Shown: piece after piece, positions 11,053-21,419 of the stretch | Position numbering within the stretch: the stretch's first letter is position 1 | How the letters are laid out: each line of letters opens with the position of its first letter | Source: Gari tellinella | Lineage: Eukaryota > Mollusca > Bivalvia > Cardiida > Psammobiidae | DNA length: 64,000 bases | Assembly (NCBI GenBank): GCA_922989275.2 | Contig: OV277856.1 | Location: 87,501,038 to 87,565,037, forward strand | Reading direction: 5' to 3' | Translations under genes and position numbers: made by a program | Notes under the pieces: generated by a model | The model's input: the letters and a program-made list of their open reading frames with translations, nothing else | What the model was told of the DNA's origin: nothing | Databases searched by the model: none

Positions 11053-11127
11053 TGTAGTTTAGAACAATGTAAGGACACATATTACCAAGCATAAATTCTT
11101 AGCGATGACATCGGTCATACTACAAGA

Positions 11128-11376
11128 ACAGTGGAGAATCTGTTATTCTTTCCCGTTTAAACGCAAACGTACGCAAACGCAAAGCACTAAAACGTAGAAA
11201 AGAACAACTTTTGGACAATTCTGATAATTCTTGTTTATCTTGGTGGCAAACAGTTTGGAGCCTGATCAGACGCCGGGTAACCCGGCGTCTGATCTGGCTC
11301 CAAACTGTTTGCATTGCAAATAATAGTTTTAGCGTAAACGCGTTTATTGGGAAAGAATAACAGATTCTCCACTGTA
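11128..11376. mobile_element. T-family TA MITE with perfect core A palindrome (copy 1)
   Basis: About 249 bp. The ends are ACAGTGGAGAATCTGTTATT and, inverted, GAATAACAGATTCTCCACTG; subterminal parts read CCCGTTTAAACGCAAACG on the left and CGCGTTTATTGGGAAAG on the right. The centre, 11247-11311, is a 65-bp near-perfect palindrome with arms CAAACAGTTTGGAGCC and GATCAGACGCCGGG around TA. TA flanks other copies (here the left base is A), pointing to Tc1/mariner-type mobilisation. Non-coding. Confidence 0.85.
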
Positions 11377-11759
11377 GTTCTAAAATAACTTTTGATTAAT
11401 TATTTTATATTTCAAATTCCTTTGGTTGTAAATCAAGAACAAACCATTGGCGATAGATTATTAGAAGGATAAATGAAATATATTTGTATTATTGCATTAT
11501 CTTACTAAAACTGAACCTGTTTGCGGAATTACATGTATCACGGGACATTGAGCGATACAGAAACAAACATAAGTGTCGAAATCATAATAAAGGTTAGTCT
11601 TTTCATATACATTGACTTTGAAAGAAATAATTTAAAAATGATGCAAAATATTCTGACCGTCCGTTAATAGTCAGAACTAGTTTGAAAACTCATTCACGCC
11701 ATAACAGGTCTTTTTTTTAACTTTTAAAATGCAGACTTTAGATGAATTGATTAAAGTAA

Positions 11760-11830
11760 TACTGTAATAAGTTGCATGGAGTATTATCAGATGCCGCGTT
11801 ACGCGGCGCCTGCTAATTTTCGAATTATAT
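11760..11830. repeat. Isolated worn core A palindrome
   Basis: TATCAGATGCCGCGTTACGC followed by GGCGCCTGCTAATTTTCGAA is a shortened core with TCAGATGCCGCG/CGCGGCGCCTG arms. Flanking MITE ends are not recognisable, so it is either the remnant of a decayed element or a free-standing core. Confidence 0.5.
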
Positions 11831-11999
11831 TCAAATAACCATGGTTATCTGGTAAGGCAGGGAAGGGGATCGATGGCAGACTTATACTGGACGATAGTAA
11901 ATAAGAATACTTTGAATCGTAAACGCGGAACGTCTCTGTACCGGGCTACCCGTTATAAAGTGATGCTACTGTTGTTAAGTATCAAATGTGCACTTTAGA

Positions 12000-12249
12000 T
12001 ACAGTGGAGAATCTGTTATTCTTTCCCGTTTAAACGCAAACGTACGCAAACGCAAAGCACTAAAACGTAGAAAAGAATAACTTTTTGACAATTCTGATAT
12101 TTCATGTTTATCTTGGTGGCAAACAGTTTGGAGCCTGATCAGACGCCGGGTAACCCGGCGTCTGATCTGGCTCCAAACTGTTTGCACTGCAAATAATAGT
12201 TTTAGCGTAAACGCGTTTATTGGGAAAGAATAACACATTATCCACTGTA
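12000..12249. mobile_element. T-family TA MITE (copy 2)
   Basis: Nearly identical to the element 870 bp upstream, in the same orientation, with complete TACAGTGG and CCACTGTA ends, so the TA duplication is clear. The core palindrome is at 12120-12184, again with GGAGCC/GGCTCC arms and a GGGTAACCC tip. High identity between the copies indicates recent activity. Short open frames across it are not genes. Confidence 0.85.
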
Positions 12250-12325
12250 ACCTTGGTTTATGATCATTTAGTACAATTATGTCAGTTATCAGTTACAGTT
12301 ACCTGGAATATGATAAATTGTGTGT

Positions 12326-12533
12326 TTAACCCCTTAGCTGCCTTACCACGAGTACAATGATTATTTGCAAACATATTGTATCTTGATCAGACATCGCGTT
12401 ACACGACGTCTGATGAGAATCCAAACTGTTTGACTCTAGTTAAAATGTTCATGCAGTCAAAAATGTGATTGAGAAATAAATGCAGGCGACAATGGTTTAA
12501 ATTAGATAACGCTATGACAGCGAAGGGGTAAAG
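12326..12533. mobile_element. A-family TTAA MITE
   Basis: TTAACCCCTTAGCTGCCTTA on the left and CTATGACAGCGAAGGGGTAA on the right. The core (about 12370-12432) has ATCAGACATCGCG/ACGACGTCTGATGAG arms with several mismatches. It contains GAGAAATAAATGC as in other A copies. Confidence 0.75.
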
Positions 12534-12679
12534 TTTTGTCGATATTGTCAGTACACGTGACCTACGTTTGTGCATTATAGTATTTTTTAAGTTGTTTATA
12601 CCTCGGACCCAGTATTCCTGTACGTCTTCTTCTACTTTTCAAATTCAAACTTTACATTAACTTACCTTTGCAATATCGT

Positions 12680-12750
12680 AATGAGTGTCATACACTTTTA
12701 ATCCCGATCAGACGCCGTTACACGACAACTGGTCCGGATCCAAACTGCAC
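12680..12750. repeat. Worn core A palindrome
   Basis: CCCGATCAGACGCCGTTACA then ACTGGTCCGGATCCAAACTG. One arm of the palindrome is clear, the other has substitutions. Flanking ends are not resolved. Confidence 0.5.
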
Positions 12751-12815
12751 ATAACCATTGTATTTGGAGTACGACATTAAAGGCGTTTACTGGCACAACC
12801 AAATGGTTATAGTGT

Positions 12816-13035
12816 GAAAGACGTTATTCTTTTCCACTAAACGTCTTTAGGCTATAACAATTCATACAATTACAACTAAATTGGAGCCAGATTGAACGCC
12901 GGGTAGCGCGGTGTCTGATCAAGCTCTAAAGTGTTTGCCACTCAGATATATTTTCAAGAAGATGTCAATTTCTACATGTTGTAGCACTGCGTTTAGTTTC
13001 GTTTAAAGGGGAAAAATGATGATTTCTTCACTTTA
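12816..13035. mobile_element. Degraded T-family MITE (reverse orientation)
   Basis: GTTATTCTTTTCCACTAAAC, a core with TTGGAGCCAGATTGAACGCC and GGTGTCTGATCAAGCTC arms, then GCCACTCAGAT and CGTTTAGTTTCGTTTAAAGG reproduce the order of the copy at 14362-14612. The ends are decayed. Confidence 0.6.
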
Positions 13036-13471
13036 TTATACGAATCGACAGAACAGAATGTTCGAAACCAATGGTATATAGTTAACTATTATACTACAGC
13101 TTGTAATTATGTGCGAACAGCCTGAATCCTGATCACAGGCCGAACATACGGTAACTGATCTGGACCCCAAGTTTTACATTTGTATCATGTTTACATTTTA
13201 CTATTTAAGAACGACTGTTCATCAGGGACAGGTTACAGTAGGGACTTCGTTTTTCCGTAATAAACGTTTTATTTAAAATATCTCAAATATATTGGAAAAG
13301 GGTTGAGCCAGATCAGATACCGAGTAAAAACATTAAAAAAACTAAACGCACGTAGGCCACATCAGTTTAGCTACCTATGGCAACGAAAAAGGTAACTAGC
13401 GTTCTATATGACGTTATGACTGAAAGTCAGTATATGCACATTTCCTTCGGAATGGTTTGTAAACATAACGT

Positions 13472-13897
13472 TACGCCCTTAACTGCTATGGCGTCATCTG
13501 CTTTAAACAATTGTCTACTACTTTTATTTCTAAAATTTAAAACATTAAGGTATTTTAACCCTTTACCCAATAACCCATTTATAACATTAAATATAGGTGA
13601 TCACTTAAAGCAGGTTGAAAGTAAAGCAGAATGTGCCTTAAGGCACATTCTGCTTTACTTTCAGCCTGCTTTAACCTATCATCTGCTAGGCTATATAGAA
13701 ATATTTGTTATGGTCATTGTTTATGAGGGTATGAACTGGAACTAATTTTTTCAGCGGAGGAATAAATTAAACACGCTAAAAGTCGCTTCTATAGGGGAAA
13801 GGGTTAACTTAAGAAATCGCGTTACGAGACGCCTGATCAGGACCCAACGTGTTTGCAAGTAATAGTTGTACTGAGGCTAAGGCAGAGAAAGGGTTGA
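13472..13897. mobile_element. A-family MITE split by a B-family insertion
   Basis: The left part TTACGCCCTTAACTGCTATG through CTGCTTTAAACAATTGTC to AGGTATT, and the right part CTTAAGAAATCGCG...CCTGATCAGG...CAAGTAATAGTTGTACTG...AAGGGTTGAAC, are the two pieces of one A element. They are separated by the complete B element at 13555-13807. In intact A copies AGGTATTTTGACTTAAGAAA is continuous, so the insertion point is clear. Confidence 0.75.
13555..13807. mobile_element. B-family TTAA MITE nested in an A element
   Basis: Bounded by TTAA at 13555-13558 and 13804-13807, with ends TTAACCCTTTACCCAATAA and TATAGGGGAAAGGGTTAA. The core at 13605-13674 is a 70-bp palindrome: TTAAAGCAGGTTGAAAGTAA plus GCAGAATGTGCC and the complementary arm, with one mismatch. 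TTAA duplication and a CCC start are piggyBac hallmarks. The host A sequence resumes directly after the second TTAA. Confidence 0.85.
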
Positions 13898-13989
13898 ACT
13901 TAACGTACACTGGATTGATAGCGGACATATAGTCAGGACATTTGACTATCGAAATATAGTTTTTGAACGGCGTTCTGGCAAGTGGCTGT

Positions 13990-14075
13990 TTAAAGCAAGA
14001 TGACAATACAACTTAAAGTTCCTTATGAACTTTGTTATTAACTTTCATCCTACTTTAAACTATTATTTGTCTGCG
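13990..14075. repeat. Palindromic core intermediate between B and C types
   Basis: TTTAAAGCAAGATGACAATA and AAAGTTCCTTATGAACTTTG followed by TTTCATCCTACTTTAAACTA form an imperfect hairpin. The left arm resembles the C core (GCAAGGTGACA) and the right arm the B core (TTTCAACCTGCTTTAA). Flanking element ends are not clear. Confidence 0.5.
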
Positions 14076-14361
14076 TGGTCGATGACAAGACACTTTTCTA
14101 ATGTTCAATTCTTAAACATTGAAGATCTGCTTTACAAATCCTTGTTGTGCCATAAAAGACGTTTTAACCCGTCTTTAACATTTACTTCGTTTGTTTGAAA
14201 TATGTCATCGTTGTTTAAAAATAAGAATTTTACAATGAAGAATTAAATGAGTGTCAAACAGTTTGAATCGTACTCAGACACCAAATTCCTCCTTGTCTGA
14301 TGAGGATACAAACTGTTTTTTTTAATAAAAGTTACATTGTTCAGCGGCGAAGAGGTTGCAT

Positions 14362-14612
14362 TACAGTGGAGAAAACGTTATTCTTTTCCAATAAACGCGT
14401 TTACGCTAAAGCTTTTATTTCCCTTGCAAACAGTTTCGAGCCAGATCAGACGCCGGGTAACAAGGAGTCTGATCAGGCTCCAAACTGTTTGCCACTCAGA
14501 TTAAAATGAATAGTCAGAAATATCAAAACATTGTCATTTTATACATTTACGAGTATTGCGTTTGCGTTTCGTTTGCGTTTAAACGGGAAAGAATAACGTT
14601 TTCTCCACTGTA
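14362..14612. mobile_element. T-family TA MITE (copy 3, opposite orientation)
   Basis: TACAGTGGAGAAAACGTTAT to AACGTTTTCTCCACTGTA, with TA at both ends. The core at 14427-14491 has TTTCGAGCC/GGCTCC and GATCAGACGCC arms; the right inner arm has drifted to AAGGAGTCTGATC. Subterminal order is reversed relative to copies 1 and 2. Confidence 0.85.
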
Positions 14613-15045
14613 ACAGAATATGAACATGGTACAGTCGTTTATTATCGTATCAAAGTTGTGCATAGAAATGTAGTTTTGTATCTTTGTAAGAGTCGCTGAA
14701 ATGACAGTTGACTATCATTTATATATGAAATGTATATCTTTGATAATAAAACAATCATGACCAATTGTATGACCAATGAGTTCCTCTGTTGTTTCAATGT
14801 GCCGTTACCTGAAGTAATTGCAGCTGAAATCCCACACTGAGTCACGATTATATCCAGACTCTCAAATTACAGAAGCTGATACAGACACTCTGCAGCACAA
14901 CACCAAACATAATATAACTTAATATACTGTTTGTATAACTTGGTATCGATACATCCATCTCGTTTAAGTAAATATTACTCGTATTTCAAAGTAAGGTAAA
15001 ACGTGGTTAGCAAGGTTTTGTCTTTAGAATATAATTACATTTGAC

Positions 15046-15297
15046 TTAACCAATTACCCCATAATACCCCTTTTTACGCCATTGATTTATTTCTTCATGG
15101 AAGAAAAATAGATCCAATCTATACAGAAATGAACATGTACCATACAAAATAGTTTCTGTATTCTAGCAGATATTAGCTTAAAGCAGGCTGAAAATAAAGC
15201 AGAATGTGCCTTAAGGCACATTCTATTTTCATTTTAACCTGCTTTAAGTGGGCACCTATATTCAATACTAGAAACAGGCTATGGGTTAATGGGTTAA
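15046..15297. mobile_element. B-family TTAA MITE
   Basis: TTAACCAATTACCCCATAAT at the left; GGGTTAATGGGTTAA at the right. The palindromic core around 15214 reads AAGCAGAATGTGCC/GGCACATTCTATTTTCA, with a few mismatches in the right arm. Orientation is opposite to the copy at 13555. Confidence 0.8.
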
Positions 15298-15589
15298 AGT
15301 CCCATTGTGTTTTCAGACCTTTTCTCAATGCCTGAAATACGATAACGGTTAATAATCTTATGGGCCAAACTGATCTATGAAATGATGAAGACGGACCTAA
15401 CTCACCAAAAAGGGCTATTTAAAATCATAACAAACCGAAAATAGAACGTCTGACATAAACATTTCCACACGGCTTAGTATCACGTGATACAGCCGAATAC
15501 AACTTCACTGGGGGCAACCGTATCTTCTCTCCGCCCGTCTATCCATCAGTCAGTGAGACTATCACACCTTTTTGTCCGCTCTCTAACTC

Positions 15590-16540
15590 AACTAATTTTT
15601 ATCCGATCTTTCACAAACTTGCTGAAAATGTTCATTGATATAAAATTAAGGTTTAGTTCGATTACTACTAAAATCGCATAAGGTATTTTTGAGTTATTGC
15701 CTGTTAATTAATAAAAAATGACTTTTTCAGTCATTTTTGCACTCTAAAACAAACAGCTTTTATCGGATATTCACAAAACATGCTGAAAATATTTATTCAA
15801 ATAAAATTTAGGTATAGTTTGATTATTACTAAAATCGCATGTGGCATATCTGAGTTTTTGCCCTTTATGTATTAAAAAAAGACTGTTTTCAGCAAGTTTT
15901 GCTCTCTAACACAAACACATTTTATTGGATCTTCACCAAACTTGCTGAAAAAGTTCATTGATATAAAATCAAGGTTTAGTTTGATTACTACTAAAATCGC
16001 ATAAGGTATATTTGAGTTATTGCCTTTTTATTAATAAAAAATGACTGTTTCAGTCATTTTTGCACCCTAACACACACAGTTTTTATCGGATATTCACTAA
16101 ACTTGCTGAAAATATTTAATTATATAAGATTAGGTCTAGTTTGATTATTACAAAAATCGCATGTGGCATGTCTGAGTTTTGGCCCTTTAGGTATTATAAA
16201 TGAGTGTTTCAGCATTTTTTGCTTTCTAACACATACAGTTTATATCAGATATTCACCAAACTTGTTAAAAATGTTTATTAATATAAAATCTAGGTCAGCA
16301 ATCTTAACTACCAAAATCGCACAAGGCATGTTGGAGTTATTGCCCTTGAATGACTACAAATTTCATTTTTTAATTATTCAAGGGCAATAACTCAGACATG
16401 CCTTATGCGATTTTGCTAGTTATTAAACTTGACCTAGATTCTATACTAATAAACATTTGTAGCAAGTTTGGTGAAGATCCAATAAGAAGTGTTTGAGTTA
16501 GAGAGCGGACAAGTCTGAAACAGTCATTTTCAGCAAGCTC
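15590..16540. repeat. Tandem array of ~160-bp units with alternating types, then an inverted unit
   Basis: Five direct units begin near 15598, 15760, 15925, 16085 and 16240, each with TTCACMAAACTTGCTGAAAA-like sequence, TTTAGTTTGATTA and ACTAAAATCGCA. Units 1 and 3 read GCATAAGGTAT.TTTGAGTTA; units 2 and 4 read GCATGTGGCAT.TCTGAGTTT. This gives an A-B-A-B higher-order period of about 320 bp. From 16372 to about 16540 the same unit appears inverted, so the array ends in a foldback. The short open frames here are not genes. Confidence 0.8.
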
Positions 16541-16623
16541 AATGTATAGATTCTCCTTAGTTTGTTTTATCGTTTACCCCTAGTGAATAATTATGTACAT
16601 GTTGTTATTGGATCTCATAGTGT

Positions 16624-16834
16624 TTAACCCTGTGCCTACTGGTCGTAACTTTTAGGAGTTTGCAAACTATTTGAATCTAAAAAGACGCCGCGTAACGCGG
16701 CGTCTCATCTGGATCCAAACTGTTTGACACTCGTCTTCAGGTTTGTTTAATAAAACAATGCATAAATCTAAACTGAACACATTTTGCAGACGACAATGTC
16801 AAAGCAGACGTCTGTGCAGCAGAATAAGGGTTAA
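16624..16834. mobile_element. A3-subfamily TTAA MITE
   Basis: TTAACCCTGTGCCTACTGGT to GCAGCAGAATAAGGGTTAA. The core around 16660-16727 has AAGACGCCGCGTAACGCGGC and TGGATCCAAACTGTTTG. The right part, GACACTCGTCTTCAGG and GCAGACGACAATGTCAAAGC, resembles the copy ending at 43465. Confidence 0.8.
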
Positions 16835-16902
16835 CAGGGTCATATCCAGTGCTACAGCTAAAGATGTAAGCGAGAGTAATCTGAACTAATCTAACATTTT
16901 CT

Positions 16903-17045
16903 CACTCATTTCAGCACCGAATGCTATGGTGTTACTACTGATTAAACCGTCTCTTCGAGACAATTTTAATGAGTATGACACAATTGGGTTTAAAAGCAGA
17001 AATAAAGATTTTAGTTTTCGAAATACTTCCGTTATCTGGAGCCCT
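16903..17045. repeat. Second copy of the GTCTC/GAGAC dispersed repeat
   Basis: CTCATTTCAGCACCGAATGC, CCGTCTCTTCGAGACAATTT and AAAGATTTTAGTTTTCGAAA match 9285-9445 in order and orientation. No TIR was found. Confidence 0.6.
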
Positions 17046-17099
17046 GTATTTACAGAGTTATCCTTCTTTCCATTCACAAGGGAGGCTCTTTAATTTGTG

Positions 17100-17990
17100 C
17101 AGCACCAAAATATTATAAATAAAATTTAAAAAGCGAATTTCTTAGATAAAACCGGTTTTTGTGAAAGAATCACGTCCCACGTAGTTCAAATGGGACCCCA
17201 AACAACCGTTTTATGCAGGTTTCTCAAAAACACAATGCGGCTTTAAGCACGATCACGCTATTGAGATTCGGCTGCAATATGTTTTTACAATTCGGTTCCA
17301 GTTCAAAACAACAAAGCAATTTCCAGGATCTCCTTTTTAAAATGCTCATTAAGATGGTTAAATATATAAGGTTGTAAAACTCATGTATTTGTTTTGCTGT
17401 TACAGCAATTGAAAATTAGAACAGTTTGGCTAGAGATCAGAAGTTGTATTATTGGAGAAATACTTTGAGCTAAGTCAGAAGACAGGCTATTCGACCGCTG
17501 GTTAGATTTTTAATTTTTGTCATACATGGTAAGAAACAACGATCTAAAGAATTACATTTTATCCAATCACGTTTGCGTTTAATGGGTAAGAATATTTCGT
17601 CAACTCCGATGTAACACACTCAGTGTACTAAATTTGTGTAAAGGATGAATCCCAAGCTTTCAGTACTCCATGTAGATGCTAATACAGTTGATTAAAATAC
17701 TGATTGACCAATTTTCTATAAAAAATACGAATCAATACAATAGAGTTTCGCTATTTAACGTTTACGAAGTAAATGCATAGATGTCATCAAATACATACAG
17801 CGGCCTTTACATGTAGCATGGTTAAAATTAATAAAACAAAAACAAGTTGCTTACTGCATTATTCTAAATTCGCTTTAGCACAATCAGTGACAAGCTCAAC
17901 AATACTAAAACATGCAACTTGTTTGCACTCAGATCAAATGCCATATAACAAAGTTCGTCGTGGTGCAAAGTTTGACACACCAAAGAAAGA
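17100..17990. other. No supported gene; AT-rich DNA
   Basis: Apart from a T-type half end near 17570-17620 (ATCACGTTTGCGTTTAATGG), nothing recognisable is seen. The 90-residue frame at 17773 runs into a C-family element and has no motif. Confidence 0.5.
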
Positions 17991-17994
17991 CGAG

Positions 17995-18145
17995 TACAGT
18001 GTAACCTCTCTATTACGACCGCTAACACGAATGCTAATAAATTGAATAAAGACAGGTGACAGCTTAAATCAAGGTGACAATGAAACAGAAAGCTCCTAAA
18101 GGAGCTTCCTGTTTCACTGTTACCTTGCTTTAAGGTCTGTGCAAT
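17995..18145. mobile_element. C-family TA MITE, right end missing
   Basis: Left end TACAGTGTAACCTCTCTATT with ACGACCGCTAA, then a core palindrome (about 18061-18136): TTAAATCAAGGTGACAATGA, AACAGAAAGCTCC and the complementary arm. After TTGCTTTAAGG the typical right end (GAGGTTTTACTGTA) is absent. Confidence 0.7.
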
Positions 18146-18344
18146 AGCTCATTGTTTGACGCATTTGTATTTCAAACCAAATTAGTTTTGTACATTCTGA
18201 ATCATTTTCTGTGCTACCTGACTGAATTTCGAAAACTTGTTACCCTGATCAGACGCTTAATAGCTCGGCGTATGTTCTGAAGCCAAACTGTTTATCTATA
18301 AAACTAATTTGTTATTTCGGCTAGATATAGTAATAATATACCAA

Positions 18345-18424
18345 GCTATAGTCTACTTTCAGTCCGAATGACCGCTCAGTCGACTGTACATTTACTCCCC
18401 TGATCATTGAGCTATCTTACCTAC
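18345..18424 (-). repeat. Dispersed repeat, possibly tRNA-like
   Basis: The minus strand reads GTAAGATAGCTCAATGATCA ... ACAGTCGACTGAGCGGTCAT ... ACTGAAAGTAGACTATAG. The last part recurs at 46895-46945 on the same strand (CGGTCATTCGGGCTGAAAGT). The TAGCTCAATGATCAG stretch resembles a degenerate tRNA A box. It may be a SINE fragment or the tail of the SINE next to it. Confidence 0.4.
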
Positions 18425-18680
18425 AATAGTGAGCACTGCTTACATATTGCGCAATCAAATGCAGCCGCAGTACCGGTTCAGACCCGTCACATGTACCCAT
18501 TTTAACCCCTGGGTGGAGAGGAGCAATTCGCGGTACATGTCTTGCTCAAAAACATTCCTGTACATCATCGGGGATTCAGAATTGTTTTCCTAGTCAGACC
18601 ACTGGTCTGGCGGGGGATCGAACTCACGATTCATGGTACCGTAGTCCAATGTGTTACCACTGGACTACTGCCGCCGGTAG
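18425..18680 (-). mobile_element. tRNA-derived SINE
   Basis: Read from 18680 downwards, the minus strand begins with a tRNA-like head: A box TAGTCCAGTGGTAACAC (18651-18667) and B box GAGTTCGATCCC (18614-18625), spaced as in tRNA genes. A body follows with GAGCAAGACATGTACCGCGA and CCACCCAGGGGTTAAAATGG then GTACATG. This body resembles the conserved central domain of widespread metazoan tRNA-SINEs. It would be transcribed by RNA polymerase III and mobilised by a LINE; no tail repeat was identified. Confidence 0.7.
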
Positions 18681-18689
18681 TATAGTCAT

Positions 18690-19800
18690 TAAAACCAAAG
18701 TCGGAATGTCTACAGATGTCATTTGTGTAGTAGACAACATAATAGCTAGAGTAATAAAATTCCATCTTTGTTCGATGATAATGAATTAATGTCTGAGAAC
18801 TCTGCACACATTTTGTATTGTGTCACACAATGCATTTTAATGATGAATGGGGTCGACACTACCTTGCGTTCATTGCACTTCACATTTATGTTTGCTTTAA
18901 TTCAATTGTGAGTTTCAATAGTTTATGCCATTTCTAGTTTGAAACACTTAGACAAACGATTAACTGTTCTAGAATGGATAATATGCTTTACTAAAGACAA
19001 TTATGCGTAGTTACTAAAATATACAGAGTTAAACAGTCATATTTGTATTACGCGACAATTCAATACGATGACAACCAGCAATCCAATGTTATGTAACTGA
19101 TCAATGCTGGATAATTAAAATACAGAGCTTCCTGAATTTCTGATATCCTACATTTAGCAGTCACGTGTTTTTTCTTACGTGTACGCTCCTTGAAAGAAAT
19201 GCCGTTTTATACAGTTGTGAATGTAACTTATTATTTACCATTGTCCTGGCCCCATAGAGTGTTTCAAACCTGTCGCCTGTTAAACAACCGTTCTGTTTGA
19301 GAAAGATGAAGATAATTTGGTATAAAGTATAGACATTAATCTGGAATCTTATCTTGATACAAAGTCATTGTCAATAAAAATGATGTCATCATTGGAAAGA
19401 GATTGTAAAGGAAGGCTAAACACAAACTTACCTGCACTGGTTTGGATGTTTGCCAGGCTTAATTTCAAATGTCATGTTTAAAATTTAGCACGATATTACG
19501 ATTCCGTTTGTCAAAAAAGTCGTCTGAAGAGATCCTAATAGTTGGTGTATCTTGAATTTCTTATTAAATATGCCTGGTAGAGTGGCCAACTATTTAGATT
19601 TTGATGAGACGTTGAAGTAGTTTGCGTCTCATCTGGATCCAAACTTACTACAATAACAACCATACATCAATCAACAGCGTGTTTAAGGAAAATTATTTTC
19701 CATTTGTAAAATCTGTCTGTATTTCATTGCTTCCAATCATGCAACAACAGGAAAACTAGGGTCATAAAGTAAGAATAATTAAAATATACAGACCTTTCGT
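18690..19800. other. No supported gene
   Basis: AT-rich DNA without coding signal. Around 19600-19650 a short GATGAGACG...GCGTCTCATCTGGATC fragment is a shrunken core A palindrome. Confidence 0.5.
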
Positions 19801-19806
19801 TATTTC

Positions 19807-20024
19807 TTCAACCTCTTCACTGCCATGACGTCAGCTTAAAAAAATCGGTCTTCTGTTTTTGTTTCTCATTTTCAAACTTTAGATATTTTAACGTTAAGAA
19901 TATTGAAATGAGTGGCAAAAAATTTGGATCCTGATTAGACGCTGCGTGACGCGGCGTCTGATCAGGATCCAAACTGTTTGTAAAACAAACCATTGTAATC
20001 GGTGTAAGGCAGTGAATTGGTTAA
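19807..20024. mobile_element. A-family MITE with well-preserved core
   Basis: CAACCTCTTCACTGCCATGA to GTAAGGCAGTGAATTGGTTAA. The core (about 19914-19980) reads GGATCCTGATTAGACGCTGC / GCGGCGTCTGATCAGGATCC. It contains TTTGTTTCTCATTTTC, i.e. the AATAAA-type arm in reverse orientation is mutated. Confidence 0.8.
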
Positions 20025-20229
20025 TCTTTTACCTGATATAGTGTCGCCTGCTTAGTGACACCACGTGCATTGACAAATACAGGATTCAAGCATTTTGACT
20101 GCGAATAGATCACTACAGGCGTCAGGGAGTTATGCGCATGGTCAGACTCTTCTTTATTCGGTGTCGGATGATCTGAATCCCAACAAGTGTAGTTGGACTT
20201 GGCAGTGACCGTTTAAAACTGGTTCCTCT

Positions 20230-20860
20230 TCACATCAAGAGAATCACTGCAGTCGCTGTGTGCAGCCAGCTGTTATCTTTTAACTCACTCACCTTTGAAA
20301 CTTCAAATGGATAAAACCACTTTTCATTTAAGTGACTGGTTGATTTTTTCGCGTTTATTGCATGCAACATAAAAAACAATAAAACAGACGAATAAAGCCT
20401 TATTTTGGTATTCATTATATGCATATGACAGGTTTACTCTTCACAGACTGAATGATTGCATATCGTCCCAAAAGAAACATACACAGACAGACCCAGTCGA
20501 GATGCCGCAAAATGCAAACGCTTAAGAAAACGATTCTCATTATTTAATAAAATCAATGCCCCGACACAGCAAGACCGGTAAAGAAGCGAAGGGAAGAGAT
20601 GGGAGCGAATATTGCTGCGTGCCAATAGTATCTACATTTATTGCAGTTGTATTATTGTTTAAAGCTTTAAGAGTTGTATGATACCCACTTGTATAACATT
20701 ACATCTCAAATAGCATACGACTCTCTCGATTTGTATTGCGGTTTAGGCATCCATCCTCTACACAAATGATCAGACATAAGTACGAATATTATAATAATCT
20801 AACAAAATATGTTAACATAAATGTATCAACTTTTAAGCCAACAGTACCATTCTCATAAAA
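20230..20860. other. No supported gene
   Basis: Two short minus-strand frames (64 and 63 residues) overlap this region. Neither has a domain, and codon-level signal is not distinguishable from noise. One begins with a hydrophobic segment but has no further support. Confidence 0.4.
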
Positions 20861-20876
20861 TAAGATCTCTGTACCT

Positions 20877-21096
20877 GGGGCCCGTTTGATAAAACTTCGT
20901 ACGACTATGTTGTAGTAAGTCACATTACAAAAGTCTCAATTATTATATATTTCTCCATCTCATCCTGTCTTATGAAAAGACGACTCAAAAGAGATGTCAC
21001 AAGAAATGATTAGATAGAGAAATAAGAAATACAACGTATTTTAAAGTTTTGACTTAGGACCGATTCTTTCGTACGAAGTTTTATGAAACGGGGCCC
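20877..21096. mobile_element. G-family foldback MITE
   Basis: GGGGCCCGTTTGATAAAACT to AGTTTTATGAAACGGGGCCC, with inner CGTACGACTATGTT / GATTCTTTCGTACG. The central palindrome is shorter than in the 10811 and 32359 copies. ACCT precedes the left end and AGGT follows the right end, so the outer palindrome may extend four bases further. Confidence 0.8.
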
Positions 21097-21224
21097 AGGT
21101 ATCTCTATCTATATACCAGTTACTTATATTCTTTTCGATAGTCTAATCTATTTTGATACTCTGATTCTTAACACTTTCACTATAACATCGTCTTCGTCAT
21201 AAGTGGCATCAGCTTCCTCAAAAC

Positions 21225-21330
21225 CAGATTATATGTACAGTGTTCCTACTCTACAACAACAACTAATGGGAGACAAATATTGCATGTGTTGTTTCGGAAA
21301 GAGTTGTTGTAGGCAGGCCCGTAGGCACCC
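21225..21330. repeat. F-family fragment
   Basis: TCTACAACAACAACTAATGG then GAGACAAATATTGCATGTGT and TTCGGAAAGAGTTGTTGTAG match F copies near 30470 and 2790. The 72-residue frame starting at 21203 is built on this repeat and is not supported as a gene. Confidence 0.5.
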
Positions 21331-21419
21331 ACATCCGATTGCGGCTGGGGGCATAGTGCATTATTCCGAGATGGTCTTTGGTGGCGTGTCGCTGATTAAA
21401 AAAGGTAAGATGCTAACCT

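Noticed and set aside
13377..13745. 122-residue plus-strand open frame
   Set aside because: It runs through the A element and the palindromic core of the nested B element; no domain, and its length is explained by repeat sequence.
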